From Sipunculus nudus (lineage: Eukaryota; Annelida; Sipuncula; Golfingiida; Sipunculidae), in contig CM049309.1 in the NCBI GenBank assembly GCA_026874595.1, forward strand, positions 40,441,079 to 40,505,078: a DNA stretch of 64,000 nucleotides, given 5' to 3'. The position numbers were made by a program, and so were the translations under genes. Below, in pieces: positions 24,271 through 37,708 of this stretch. A model generated the notes under the pieces. The model saw only the letters and a program-made list of their open reading frames with translations. It did no database searches and was not told the DNA's origin. Numbering within the stretch: position 1 is the stretch's first letter; every line of letters begins with the position of its first letter.

Positions 24271-25416
24271 ACGGGAAAATGTGTCACAAAATGTGTAATA
24301 GTTGTTTTTGTCCTAATTACAGTCAAGTTGCGGATCGCACTTGGCTGAGCGACCATATGCAGTCCTCTTAACTGTGTTGGAAGATGTCTCCAGATTCCAA
24401 TACAGACTAAACCTTGTACTTGCGGTGCCAGGGTTTGAATGGTTCTGTTGTTAATTTTTTTTATTGCTATCCATACCATATCAGATTGTCACATAAAACG
24501 GAAGTTGTCATACAAATATGGGTAAAGCAAAGGCTGATTCGTTACCACATATGTATTTTATAAGACGGCTATTCATTATGATTATCAATAACATTGATGA
24601 CTTTCTCCCTTGTTAGAGTGTATGAACGGCATGTATACTCCATTCCACTACCAATGTTCACCTAGTTTATATCATAACATTTTTATCAAATGCACCGAAG
24701 ATTATTTGAAGGTGACACGTTTGTTACTTCACACACATATATCTCTCTACATTACATGGATGACCAATTATGGCAACTTGAAACGCCTCTTTCTATACGG
24801 GTGAACACTAAAGTAAATATATTTATTTTATGCTTATATATGTCATTGTAGCTCGTCACATTATTTCCATTCATAAAAGCTCAAGGGTATTGGTATATCA
24901 AATAAATTTGAAAGAAACATTTAGGTGGACTTCGGTGTTGGAAGAGATTACAGGTGGACAGGGGTAGTGGAATGGAGTGTAATTTCAGGTTAGGCATTCC
25001 TGGGGTTCATTCTCGGGCTTGGGCGATTTTGTAGAAAGGACTAGGAATGAATTTATTGATTTCGCCGTCTTCTAGAAGGTTCGAAGACCTGGATGCAGGT
25101 AGATCAGCAACATATATTCAGTTAAGTATATATTCCTTTATATTCTGATAATATTATAATTGTGTATACTCTGTTACGCAATAATTTGTAAACAGTATAC
25201 CTTTGATTTTAATTTGATCAGCGTATATTGTGTAAATAGTAAATTAAGAACAAAAGCTTTGTACAGTTATATTTGCCTTGTGGCTCATTTTCCATAAATT
25301 TATCTATTTCTGTTTGAGCCTGCAATACAGTATTATTATAACAGTATATTCCTTGCTTCAGATCACTTGTCTTAATATTACCAGAGAACGACCAGACGTC
25401 GTGATATTTTAATTCT

Positions 25417-25417
<1 letters not shown>

Positions 25418-25466
<49 letters not shown>
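25418..25466. repeat. (TA)n microsatellite in intron 2 of copy A
   Basis: Pure TA tract; longer at the matching sites 43683-43775 and 63125-63197. Confidence 0.95.
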
Positions 25467-25470
<4 letters not shown>

Positions 25471-25696
25471 CTTTCCGATCTTTGTTAATATTTTGACATT
25501 ATTTATCGTTTCATTTACGGTTTAGTGCCCTTGCTGCATAACTCTTTCAGAAACTTACTCTAGCAGATGATACGATATATATAGTTTGCTGAAATTCACT
25601 CAATTCATAAGGCGATTCATTTTAGTAATAGGTAATTACGATATAACCATATCATAGAGTATAATGTATAGGAGTAGTTCGATGATGAGTTCCTAC

Positions 25697-26257
25697 CTGA
25701 ATAAAGCGCAAGGAACCCTTCATAAAACCTCTTTCCTTGGTGGTAAGTGATCCAGGAGTTCATATTTATCGTTCTCTCTATTGGTAGTTCAGTATTACTG
25801 TCACATAGTACTGTGTTGTCGATCCTGACTTCGTAAAAGCAGTCAAGTATGGTCAACTTTACTGCCATCCTTTCTTGAAGAATGAACTTAAATCCACAAT
25901 TTGTTTCTCCGTTTGCTGCGGGATAGTTTTCACTAGCGATAACACCATAACCCCACTGCTCGACAGCTAGGTTTATTCGAGATAAACATCCCGTGTACAC
26001 GTCAGCTGTTCGTATGCAGTTCAAGGTTACATCCACCGTACACACAATTTGACTTTTAGAACGACAATGTTCACTATTCTTGAGCAGGCAGTATCTTTTA
26101 AACTTGCATAACCTATTCATGACTCCAATACCAATATCTTGACATGGATGATTCTCTTTGTGACCTATGTCATACTTCACTGCTGTGACGACAGCCACGC
26201 TCCCTTCGGGGCATGAGACATGTTCTTCATTGTTGCCGATCAGTTTCACTTTTAAAG
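25697..26257 (-). CDS. Copy A exon 2: SUEL/Gal-lectin-like plus CUB-like ectodomain
   Basis: 561 nt between a TTTCCAATAG acceptor and a CAG-GTAGGA donor, open throughout. The first half (CPEGSVAVV, then spaced Cys residues ending VCTVDVTLNC) has the Cys spacing and hydrophobic pattern of SUEL / rhamnose-binding lectin domains, which bind galactose or rhamnose sugars in animals. The second half (YGVIASENYP, NCGFKF, MAVKLTI, CFYEVRID) fits a CUB domain. Both assignments are from pattern memory: CUB fairly likely, SUEL moderately so. Copy A has one extra codon (561 versus 558 nt) near the middle and differs from B at about eleven other codons. The reading frame is set by splicing to exon 1, giving KPLKVKLIG across the junction. 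Confidence 0.75.
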
Positions 26258-27022
26258 CTATTGGAAAGAGATTAGTTAAAAATCATGTTGCAATTAACCT
26301 TAAATACTGTTTCTCTTTCGTAATGTTATAATAATTTGTTTTTTTGCAAAATTGTGTTTACATATATAATTAAACTTGATAGCTTGCAGTATTTCAGACA
26401 AGTATTTATGCATTTTATACCTTTCTAAGCGTATTTAATTTAACATTACTGATTTTAAGAAAATAATTACACAATTAAATGTATGTTTTTATAGGTTCTG
26501 TTTTTATGTAAAGCATATCATAAGATTTGAATATGATGATGTAAGGTTTTTTTTTTATTTTTCCGTGTAACCGGTACCCATTTGGTTTATCCTGCAGAAG
26601 CGATTCCTGGTGTTTAACGGTTCTCTTACTGGCAATGCGTAGGCCGACCTTTAAGCTACTAAACTAACTCTGTTTTGTGTACTGATGATATTATTATACC
26701 CACACACATATCTATGAAGAATCATACATATATCCCGTATATCCCGATACCAAACCAAAAGTAATTTTTCTGCTATCACCAGATAGTATACCCGGCAGAT
26801 GCTTTCATCAACATTTCAAAATAATGAGTTGGTAACTGTTTATAGCCAAGTATATAGCCCAAGAGAATAATTACCCTTGTAAATATATAGTTAAAGCTCG
26901 ATTAAACTCAATAACTCTGCAGTACATAGTACTTTGCTACATTCGCCTTAATGGAAAATTGAACCACAAAATATTTGTTATGTAACGCTATTATCAAATA
27001 AAATCCCCAAGATTACACTTAC

Positions 27023-27104
27023 GTTTCTGCACTTGTTGCTGAGTATTTTGGACAAACAACAAACAAATCAACAAAACCTGAATAAATCCCTCACTTGACG
27101 CCAT
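27023..27104 (-). CDS. Copy A exon 1: signal peptide
   Basis: Begins at the ATG at 27102-27104 and encodes MASSEGFIQVLLICLLFVQ followed by a polar Gln-rich stretch: a classical cleavable signal peptide. Ends in phase 1 at the donor GTAAGT. Joining it to exon 2 restores an open frame, which supports both this start and the splice. No 5'-UTR end can be fixed. Confidence 0.8.
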
Positions 27105-27270
27105 TACTGGTCGCGTTATGTCGGGTAGAATGAAGCACCGTCGTGTCAAGCCTGCCTCTCGTTAAACAAAAAGCTTACTTCATATGTTTCCGGGTTTATA
27201 TTTTTACTATTAATTATTACTGCTGAAGGGAAAATAACCACGCTATTTCAGTGAGTTGCCTTCTATGTCG

Positions 27271-27280
27271 CAAGATGGCG
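27271..27280 (+). promoter_or_regulatory. YY1-like AAGATGGCG motif upstream of copy A
   Basis: CAAGATGGCG lies about 170 bp upstream of the receptor start codon and is kept at the same place in unit B (45608-45617). AAnATGGCG is the YY1 core, often near transcription starts. Use as a promoter element here is inferred. Confidence 0.35.
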
Positions 27281-28684
27281 CTGCTCTACCCACCACGAAC
27301 AATGAACTCGAAACTTGTATTATGTTCATGGGGCGCAGAAGGTCATTGTGCAAAAAAACTTAGTAACTCATGGGCTAGAATCTACCCTGTATACTCCTTG
27401 GAGACATCTGGCAATTAGCCACACCTCATTATTATCTAATAAAGTGATCACCCTGCTGTGTCACTGGTGTCCAGCACTTTTCCTGACCTCAGGCCCTGGA
27501 CAGGCAGAAATCAGTGCATGCATAGCTAAGCAAGTTTCCAGTGCTTACACAGCTTGTTCCAGGATCTGGGGCATTTTTATGAGTTGGTTCATATAAGCAA
27601 ATAATATTCTCTGTCTGTGTTTCTTATTTGTTTGTCAATATTCCCGAGGTAGAAAACATCACAGAAATAAAATTTTTGTGTGAATAAGACGCCATATTTG
27701 CATATATATTGTGCTGGTAGCGTCAATATTATCATACCCTTTACATTACCCGCAATTCAAAGTTGAATAATCTAAATAATAATTAATCTATTTGTATATC
27801 TGCGACTATTGCTTTGCAGAATACCTGCCTGTTCGATGTTCTCTTGGCTAAAATTGCCGGGTCCACATACAAATCTAATCGATTATTCTTTGGCCCTCTC
27901 CCGAAAGGCTCGTGAAATTTCATAATTCGTGAGTTATATTGTCGCCAAACATACCCAAACGGGAATGCAACCCATACACTCCTGGTGGGGACAGTAAATA
28001 GATTTGAATATTTTTCATCACTCAGCATGAATCTTTAAAGGCCTACACAATTTAATCCTTTAAACATATTGTACAAAATAATGTTAATTTCAGATGGGTA
28101 GATTTGTCATATATCTGTATAAATATAACAGGATATAACATATATAGATTCATATAAGAAAGATTTAGTATACAAGGAAAATTCTAAGAGGGGTGAGAAT
28201 AATCTAGAAACCATACAGTCACTTAAGAAAACTAAAAGCCTCACATTATTTGGCAGAGCTTAGGTTATACATTCATTAGCCATTGGAATTTTTTTTATGT
28301 TTTATTACCCTTAAAAGTACTGCTATCCATGTCTGCCAGTTGTTAGGCCCTGTACAAGAGCTCTGACATTAATTTCATGAGATATCTTGGTTCTAGTAGG
28401 CGATTCAGATAGAGATATTGATGCCACAAAAGTCCCATATATACATTCACCTCCAGGTAAAGGTACTTTCTACCATTAAGACATATGCTATAAGATGATT
28501 TTCAGAGTGCTTCTAAACAAAGTCTTCAGGTGTCCAGCGCATATTTTTGCTCGATGTGTAAAGTGTCATGGACACTATGTATGCACATTATGAAATGTCC
28601 TTGACATGTATAATCGTAACTCCTAACTGGCCAGTGATCAACGGAATATTTAAATTAATTAAAAATCCATTGAAAGCTGAAATT

Positions 28685-29213
28685 AGGTCCTAGTGACTGG
28701 AGCAACTGGCTAAAAACATTTGAGCACCCTTTAAGACAAACCTGCATGATTTGTTACAGTTGGTCCTTGAATTGTTCTATTCGATAGGATCCTGGGGGAC
28801 TCATGTAACAAATCATGGGAAAGCTTAAATATTTTCCATTGTAACCTATATTCTCCGAGCTGTGTGAAAGAACATCGATTTCAGCATCCTGTTAGTCAGG
28901 TTCACAAAACGTAGTAGTTGGACCTTGAAAATTCCAATTTAATAAGGGAGGTTCCTGTAAAATATAATTAGAAACCCTAAATAAGGTCATTGTGACCTGT
29001 ATATTCTGTTGACGTATGTGAAGATATATGATAGTTCGTACCTACTTATAAGTCAGATTGACACAAATCGTAGCAGTTGGACGTTGAAACCTCTTTGCAC
29101 CTAGGGATTTCCTAGTAAGATCTTCCTAAAAACCCTAAATAAGGTCGATGTGACATATTTTCTAAGGACCATGGGCACAAAGCATGATTTCGAGCACCCT
29201 GGATGTCACTATC
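28685..29213. repeat. Degenerate minisatellite, period about 150-165 bp (unit B)
   Basis: Same repeat as at 9121-9647, with the AGGTCA-TTG-TGACCT palindrome at 28984-28998. Confidence 0.6.
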
Positions 29214-32200
29214 CATTTTCAAAGTTCCTTAACAATTTTTTTACCAGATCATAACACCCAATAATAAATACATGTGTCATCTTTATGTCAATTTCAGCTT
29301 AGCGTCATGGCCCATGGGCCTATTGCTTTTAATATCATGTGCGACGTCCGAAATGTTTTCTACTCTGTCGATAGGTATCAGTTAACAACATATGAACAAA
29401 TGAACTGAATCCATATATTATTGATTTACAGAAGCCGCATCTCACAATATGCAAAACGACAAAAGTGTTTACAGTTAAGCACGGTTTATAATATATACTG
29501 TCTCTCGTGTGTATGTATATTTGCATTTTCACTTGTTTCTATGTGCAATATTTCCGGATCTAATGGTGTGGTTCAATCTAAATTGTACGGTCCTGAGACA
29601 AAGGTCGTCCAAATGTCCATTATGTCAAAAGGAAAATATTAGATAATATGTGACGACTATAAGGTCCTAATGTTCGTAAAATTTCTAATTTTTTGTGACT
29701 TAATTACTGCGATATCCAGTTAATTTTTGTCTATATAAAATGGTTGATGATTGGAGGTAATCCTTTAACCAAGGGTAATCAAATTAGGTAACCATTCACA
29801 ATTGTTATCTTTATGATTCGGAATTCTTAGCAATAATAAGAGTTTTTTTTTTTTAATCTCGGAAACAGCAGTGTTATATTTTTTTTATGAAGCAAAATGC
29901 TTGAATGAACGAAAATGTCCAGAACGAAAATGCCCATGTGGCGGCCATTTGCAATTTCTAGTTCAGAAACGCAGTAAATGAGCAACCAAATGGCTTTGAA
30001 TCTTTTATTATTGCCTTCATCCAAAAACTCTTGTCTAAATTTCCAAAATATGTTTCTTAAATCAATGAATCATGTATTTTCCTTAAAAGTGAGATACTAC
30101 AAAACAAGACCCATTATGTCCTGGCCCGCTGGGATTCACAAGTGGAACGCAGTATCTCGATCATTGTTTTCCAAGGTTTGTGTGTTTGGGTTTTTTTTAT
30201 TTATAGCCCGTAGTGAGAAAAATGTTTTTTATATAGGTGACTTATGTATTGCTATTTCCCATGAAGAGAGTGATCACGCAAAGAACAAGACCGAAAAACA
30301 AGGCAGGTTGGGGCGATGTTGATGAGACTATTAATCCCCATGGCCTGAGCGGCTAGAGTGTCATCTATTGCCAACTGCGATAGCAAACAACAACAAACGA
30401 GTGTCATCACCGACCTTTTATCGCTCGCATTTCTACTTAACGAAAGGATAGGCACCCGGGACTATTTATTGAAATAAAAATTTGTTTCATTTCAAGTACA
30501 CACCTGTTTACATTTCCCATGCGTATGCTTACAAAATTTTAGGATTCTGTGAAGTACTTACAGCAAAAACACCCATGATTATGTAATTTACTTTAAGACA
30601 ATATGGTTGACCGGACCCTATCACCTTCCTCACTACATTTATACTTAGCCCCGGTGTATTGTGGGGGTCATATTTTAACGCCTACACAAACCCTAACCAA
30701 CAGAGGCATGCTCTTGTGGGTCTTATTCTACGCAATAAGTTTAATTGGCAAGTTTGTTTGAAATATGGTCGTACAAAGTAGGTGAAAATGATAACCTGCG
30801 GTCGCTGGTCGCGCCCTGCAGCCGGTCACTGTTCCGGGAAGTCGCTCACACCAAGGACCACTGTAGTTTGTATGCGGCATCATTTGACATTTGCTATTTT
30901 TTTTACTAAAGTTTACACTTATTCTTATTTCTTATAAAAATACCAGTATTGGACAGAAAGAATTGTTTCACGCAATGGAAATCGACTAATATAACTTTTT
31001 GAAAATAAATTTGATTAAGTTTGGCTATCTTTTAATTGAAAAATTAAGCAGATTGGCTTGTAATCTAAACCAAAACTGAGCTCATATTTGTGACGTACTG
31101 TGATATGATACCCATGAGGTTAAAAGTGGATATTTTAATTTTAACCTCCTTGGTGCGACTGATTAGTATTTAATAAAATAATGAGTGATTATTGTCAGCA
31201 CATATGACCAACTCATAAAATACTGTAATGTCCCTTGCTTCTTATGTACCCTGGACCATTGTGGATTTTGATCATTTTCATATCACCAATTTAGTGACGG
31301 CTCTCTCCGCTTAACAGACCTCCCTAGGGGAGAATTACTGTGGTTGGCTTCGTATTCTGAACTTAAGACGTTTCATTGTTTCATTGTTTTCGCGATCTCC
31401 AGATACAATAGCCTTAAATTTTATAGATTAACCTTTATTAAATGAATGAATTATCTCAAGTAATATGTGCGCGAAATTGTAACAGTTATACGTGGATCTA
31501 AATGAACCTCGAACCAGTTAAAAGCTTTTTCCGTTATTTCCTATTTGAAAGATCTAATACCATTTATAATAGCAATATTTGTTTTACAGGTGACATACAT
31601 TATCTATTATTATTTGTTACATTATCTTTTTCCCTTTCGAATTACCCTTGCCAATGGGGCTTCTTGTTCATGGAGGCTTCATTTTCCTCTCGCGAATATC
31701 TCACTTCTGCTAAGAGCTGCCGTACAAAAAAATATTCTGTTTAGTGTGAGACTTATTTTACACGGTTAGACTAAATGCAGATAAATATATAAAAATTCTG
31801 TAGCTTTGAAAGATTTCCGTTTCTTAAAGCTATATCTCCATCATAACGGAAGTAAAATATCAGTACGGTTCTAAGATAAACGAAAGAACGAGTTTTCATG
31901 GCAACTGAAATTGTAGCAAATTATTTTACTGTTATACAGTAAAGTATAGATAATCTATTCAGAGAATTTTCATGTGAAGGCAATGCGGGTATTAATTATT
32001 AGAAACAGCCATGCAACATTCGAACAAATAAAAGCTTATTTGTCAAAATGAGGTATTATTTCCAGCTAATCAGGTTGACAATGAAGTGGTTATTGTATGT
32101 GAAACCAACGTTTGGTTGTAATTATAAAAATATCCCAAGTACAATAAAACACTAAGGTTATGTGCTGTAGAAAGCGTTATATATTGTTTTATACTATTAT

Positions 32201-33204
32201 ATCGTATTATATCGTTTAAAAGCAAAAAAAAAGGTTTAATTAATAAATATTTCCTTTCAGGTTATACAATGTCATCTGTCTAAGTCAACCAGTACAGACC
32301 ATATGGACCAGTAGCCTAGTTTAAGATTTTACTTTCGATGATGAAATAATATAGACATAAGGCGCCCCATTCGGGAAAGTAACGTGAACAAGAAAATAAA
32401 ATGATGTTTTGGTCTCAGAATTAATCCAAACACATTTTTTCCAATATTTCCAGAAGTATCTAATTTCTAATGATGTTTGACACAATCCTAGGTGACCTAT
32501 ATACGATACGTATAGCTATTTAAGTACTCTGGTAAGTATAAAATAGATGCTTGTACCTTCGGATGTTTCTGAATGCGTTGTCATTTACTTGATCACTTGA
32601 CGTTTTTATGAACTGCAGAACAGGGAATGTCCACGGGACCCACATTTGACTTGTTAGGACAGATGTAATCTCTTTATAGACAGATTTTATTACTTTGATA
32701 GCCTGCTATTTTTCATCTCCATGAATAGATTTTTAATTATGCCTGTACTGGACATATATGTTGGTTTTCAATGTAGTCCCGCTCTAAAGTTACGTCTCAT
32801 GACGGCTATCATTGGTATTCAAATCATGGACTCGTTCATACATGTTATATACTTCATCATAAATAGGATGTCTGACGGAGGAAATACGCGAGGGATGTTA
32901 CTTCATCCGTTTCTACCCTAAGAGACACAGACAACTGGAAATCATGAAACACATGCATACAAACTTAATAGAGCAGAGTATCAGGATCATGTCTTGAATG
33001 TCATTAAATATAACAACAAGGAACGACTGACGGAAATCTCAGCGTTGCCGTTACAGCTTGAACTAGTCACATTGAGTCTCGGACTGCAGGAAAACAAGGC
33101 AACTCTCCATATGATTATTATTAGTGTTGCTCAAATTGTGATCAGGAAGAAGGACAGAAGTAGTATCACAAACACTAAATTCGTTTCTTCTTGGACGTAA
33201 TCCA

Positions 33205-33237
33205 AATATATTATATATATATATATATAAGCAAAGT

Positions 33238-33303
<66 letters not shown>
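33205..33303. repeat. (TA)n microsatellite (unit B)
   Basis: Long TA tract with a short interruption near 33230. In A the matching place carries extra unique DNA and the CACTA-like element instead. Confidence 0.95.
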
Positions 33304-33305
<2 letters not shown>

Positions 33306-34695
33306 GTAGCTGCACATAGGAGAACAATGGCAGGAAATATTTTATCCTGAAAATTGAATGATTTGGAAATAAGTCTAGGATGATTTATCATCTTAAACCA
33401 TCACGTAAAAATCCACTCTTTTTTTTCAGTTAGGTTCTTACCGCAAGGCGCGCGTATCTGGTTTCTGTAAAGGGAAGGAATGGATGGGGACTAGTCTATA
33501 CTTTGTAATATTTAGTCAGTGCAACACCAGGCTGATTAGAGATTGCCTTGAGCGAATGTGTAATTAGGCATGACCAGACATGGTGAGAAACCGTTTTGTA
33601 CCTTTGACCCGTATGTTGAACACCCAAGTTCAATAGTTTGTTTTGGCCATTGGCCATAACATAATATGAACATTATAAACATATGATTAAAATAAAATAT
33701 ATGTATATGTGTGTGTATTTGATCGAAATATATACTAATATATTAAATAAATAATCTTATTTTATTCTTTAATGTATTTGTAGCTTGCTCATCATAAGGT
33801 GGTAAATACAGACAAAACATCTTGGATTTTTGCTGTGCTATTACTCATTTCCATATGTATTGTTAATACGTGTTAAAATTTATGAATCACTCTGGAAAAA
33901 CTTACTATGTTATTTTCGTCAGCCCTTTTCAAATGAAAAATTCTTTAGGGTAGAGTAATACTGTGAACACTACCGGATGTTATGAATATGTTCTTACAGT
34001 CGTCTGGCTTATTTAGTTTAAATCACTGAAGCACACTGATTTTATTTGATGACCGTTTTGTTTAAAAGTGATAATTTTCCTTTTTCACAGCTGTAATTGT
34101 TTCTAAATATCTACAATATTATAAATATGAACTGGTATTTCTCATGGCTGCAAATATTTCATGCACAGGATCAATAGCGTGTTTATCAACCGGCCTGCGT
34201 ATGATCGGATGTATCCAAGTATAGTGAAAGTGATCGTAAATTTGCAGGAACAGACTAATATGGTTAATTAAGTCGCTGGACAGTTGATCTCAAGATAGAT
34301 AACCTCAATATTATTTACATGAAAATATATATAAACATAAATCTTACCTCATATTACTTCGTTTCTAATATCTCAGGAGACCCAACGTCGGTGAATGTAC
34401 ACTGCTTTGTGATTTCAACGTGTGTTTGTAAAATCCGCCCTGTACATGTGTGCTAGTTAAGAGTTCATCGTTATCCAGGACACGTTAAAATGCTGTTCAT
34501 TTTTTCATATATGTAAGCGTTACACACATATTTGCAAACTGTTTGAAATTTTCTTTAACTTTCTTTTTTATTTATTACCTTTTTGTACCAATTGGTTACT
34601 TCAGTTGTACTATCATTTGATTTATAACGCATGTGCATCGCCAAGGTTAAGCACCACAAATTATCATGTAAAATGATGTTATTTTGATTATATGG

Positions 34696-34747
34696 TTCTA
34701 TGGGCCGAAGGCCTTTATACTTGAATAAAAACTAAAAACTAAAAAAC
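34696..34747 (+). mobile_element. 3' end of a truncated non-LTR retrotransposon (unit B)
   Basis: Same GGGCCGAAGGCC, AATAAA and ACTAAAA tail as the unit A copy. Confidence 0.4.
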
Positions 34748-35305
34748 ACTACACAGCGCATGCGCGTCCTAATCAACGGAACATCCGGTAACAACATAGG
34801 TTCTATCTCGAATCCTATTAGGGGTTATGATCAAGGCACTAACCTTCAAGGTGCAGATGGAACCATTTCACTGAGAAAATTGATCTACAAGGAACCATGG
34901 TGGGTTATTTCATAAAAGCAACATCAAGAATTCTTTTCTCATGGAAATGTATCGCTGCTGGTGCGATTAAATCTAATGATACAATAAAAGAAAGGAAATA
35001 TTAAAATTGTTTACATGAATGTTTTGGACTTTGAGCAGAATCAATGATCCAGTGAGAAGTTTCGTTCCAGGAAGCAGGGAAAAATTGATAAATTGGAGAC
35101 AAAAATATATTTCGGTTCATCATCTCTGACCAAGACTTAGAAGTTCTAGATAATTTTGCACACACTTCTGTGAGAACAAACGAGACAATACTGTCTCAGT
35201 AATTATCTCAGTAACCGTGTTTTATAATTGAGCAAATTAAAGGAGAGATAGATGTATAACCACAAATGTATATTTAATATAGACAACTGTCAAAATAAGT
35301 TTTAT

Positions 35306-35458
35306 GTGGGCCAATGGATTGTGTATAAAGGGATCCATTAAATTGTGTAATGTGGTTAATTATGTTGTGTGCAATGAGGCCAATGAAATGTGTGTAATAT
35401 GTGCCAATGAAAAGTGCCAAATATGGGTCTATGAAATGTGGGTAATATGGGCCAAAGT
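35306..35458. repeat. 24-bp degenerate minisatellite (unit B)
   Basis: Same array as in unit A with small indels that break up the chance octapeptide frame. Confidence 0.7.
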
Positions 35459-37248
35459 ACACTTGCTGTCGATATTTTAAATGTAAAGGACAGCTTAATG
35501 GAATAAATCTATTTTATTAAAAATTATTTGATCAAATTTTGATATCAATTTGATATCAATAATCAGAAATTGTTGGTCTAGATGAATTTTTGCGAAATAT
35601 ACCTATATGATTAATGTGAACACAATACTACGAGTGCAAACATTCTTTTTTATCCTGCACTAGCAGAGTCATATTCAGTTCCTTCCTCTTGCCTTTCTTC
35701 TTCATCATCGGATGTTATAGGATTTATACTGCGATTCTCAATGGATCACTGGGGTCAGGTACCTTAGTTCGGTGGTTGTGTCAATTTTACGAAATGGTAC
35801 CCTGCTACTGATATTGTAATACTCTCGCAGGCAATTTTAGTTTATATGTAAAATATGTAATTGCAAATAAAAAAAAGGAGCGTACGGAGCATTCAGTCCC
35901 TTTTACAGTATATAACATATTTATCAATAAATGGTATCGGGCTACTGATATTGTAATACTCTCGCAGGCAATTTTATGTTTTACTTGATTATCTAGAATA
36001 TGTGATTGCATATAAAAAAAAGCCATCAGTCCCTTATAGACAAGAAAAACATATTTATAAAAAAAAAATATTTAAACTGATGTAAAGTGAGGTTATTAAA
36101 ATAAGTATCTCAAATTTTTTTTTCAGTTCTATAGAAGGCTTACAAGTTTTCTTCGTAATAATATTATTATTACACTAGCTTGTAGCACCAACCTGCAACT
36201 CAATATAAAAATGGGAGCAATTGTAGTCAACAATCAATAATCGGGTAAAAGATTATAATGCTTAGAGTAAACAGTTGGTTAGCATGCGTGGTGCAGGGAA
36301 CATACAGGATCAATTAGACTCGGGCAAACACATCTCTCGGCAACAGATTCTTCATCAATGCTATGAAATATTACAAATATTTCATCATGTATATTTATAT
36401 TAATATTATGCTACGAATGATGCATTCATGCAAGAGAATACATGTGAACTCACAACCGAAACTGAAACCCCGTTTCTATGGAAACGAGTCTTTCCCGTTT
36501 GCCTACACCCAGTAACCCGTGCGAGCCAAGCTTGTATTCATGCGGTCAGAAATTCAACAAATCTGCGGAGGGATTTACTAATATGCTGAGTTAGAACAGA
36601 ACTTTTCCCGTTCAGGTTTCGTGTTGTTAGAATGTAAATTAAAAATGCAAACGATTGGTCTGGTTTATGTCATTCGACAGTGTAACTGTAGACCATGAGG
36701 TGTTGTCAGAAATGACAAAATATTTGCATCGTCATGTGGCGTTCCTCAGACCTAGATGTAAGGCATTCTGGCAGGACAGTAATCTGTTCGTGATGCCAGA
36801 GAGCCGATATGGCGCTAGTAGAAAGGGGGCATTTTACCTGTGGAATCAGTTGGTTCTTCGACGTGACCGTGTCCAACTGTTGTCTTCAATTTCTACTGTG
36901 GATAAACCTTCACAGAACGCCCTTCATTTTACCGTCATGATTAAGAACTACACTCTTACGATGATTACTAAATACTGTTACATTGTTTCTTAGAAGATCC
37001 TATACAAGATTACACAAAATTCAAAATATAAATTTCTAAGTTTCTTGATAATATTCATTAAAAAGCTTTATATTCGATCAAGCCGATCTAATGGCCCATG
37101 ACGGACCTTGAAAAGCCCTAAGCCCACGATTAATTGCTTTATTTGTATCACATGCATTCGCCAATCGCCTTGCCAACCCATGTATTCAACATGGAATTGT
37201 TCCTTTATTTGAATGTCAGTATCCATTTACAGATTTTTTTTCTCAAAC

Positions 37249-37250
<2 letters not shown>

Positions 37251-37293
<43 letters not shown>
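37251..37293. repeat. (TA)n microsatellite (unit B)
   Basis: Pure TA tract orthologous to 18399-18446. Confidence 0.95.
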
Positions 37294-37295
<2 letters not shown>

Positions 37296-37355
37296 TGGAA
37301 TTATTTAAACAAGATAATCAGAGTTGGGTTTTATGAGTTAAGTCTAACAATCAGT

Positions 37356-37708
37356 ATTACGATGAAATTTGCCGAATTCATCCGGAAGAGGTGTCTGTTT
37401 CTTATATATCATTTCTCTTGTAATGCGTTATATACTTTAAAATTTAATTTAGAATAGACTCAAAACAGGTTTTAATATGTGAAGGTGGTTAGTAATACCC
37501 AGGATGATGTATTCCGTTTCATGGTGATAAAATTACGATGAAATTTGCCGAATTCATCCGGAAGATGTGTCTGTTTCTTATATATCATTTCTCTTGTAAT
37601 GCGTTATATACTTTAAAATTTAATTTAGAATAGACTCAAAACAGGTTTTAATATGCGAAGGTGGTTAGTAATACCCAGGATGATGTATCCCGTTTCATGG
37701 TGATACTC
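37356..37708. repeat. Two-copy tandem duplication, period 176 bp (unit B only)
   Basis: ATTACGATGAAATTTGCCG starts at 37356 and again at 37532; the two copies differ at only a few bases. Units A and C have a single copy, so this is a recent duplication. Confidence 0.85.

Larger units (their letters stand above)
21998..27104 (-). pseudogene. Receptor copy A: SUEL-like lectin-CUB transmembrane receptor, tail-truncating lesion
   Basis: Six exons join in phase on the minus strand: signal peptide (27104-27023), lectin-like plus CUB-like (26257-25697), stalk (24168-24079), second stalk exon (about 23965-23891), transmembrane (23009-22934) and tail (22620-21998). Exons 1-3 and 5 have normal GT/AG sites. 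Two lesions are visible relative to the other copies. A deletion of about 21 bp removes the exon-4 acceptor; because exon 4 is phase 1-1, skipping it keeps the frame. A 5-nt deletion at the start of exon 6 gives a stop three codons after the membrane junction, although the tail frame is open beyond it. Copy A could thus be a pseudogene or a short-tail form. No exact family name can be given. Expected location is the cell surface. Confidence 0.6.
8080..27637. repeat. Tandem unit A (about 19.6 kb) of the receptor array
   Basis: The sequence ATATTCCCGAGGTAGAAAAC begins at 8080, 27638 and 45977, and the following DNA is collinear in all three places for 18-19.6 kb, ending with the receptor's first exon and promoter. 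Bases left of 8080 do not match bases left of 27638, so 8080 is the left edge of the array. Unit A is the most divergent: it alone has a 232-bp transposon at 14151 and extra sequence near 13680-14400, and it keeps segments deleted in both other units (for example near 12735-12755). Confidence 0.9.

Noticed and set aside
27315-27596. 93-codon plus-strand frame upstream of receptor copy A
   Set aside because: The matching frame in unit B (45584-45868) has a different start and end because of indels; the region is more likely promoter-proximal non-coding DNA.
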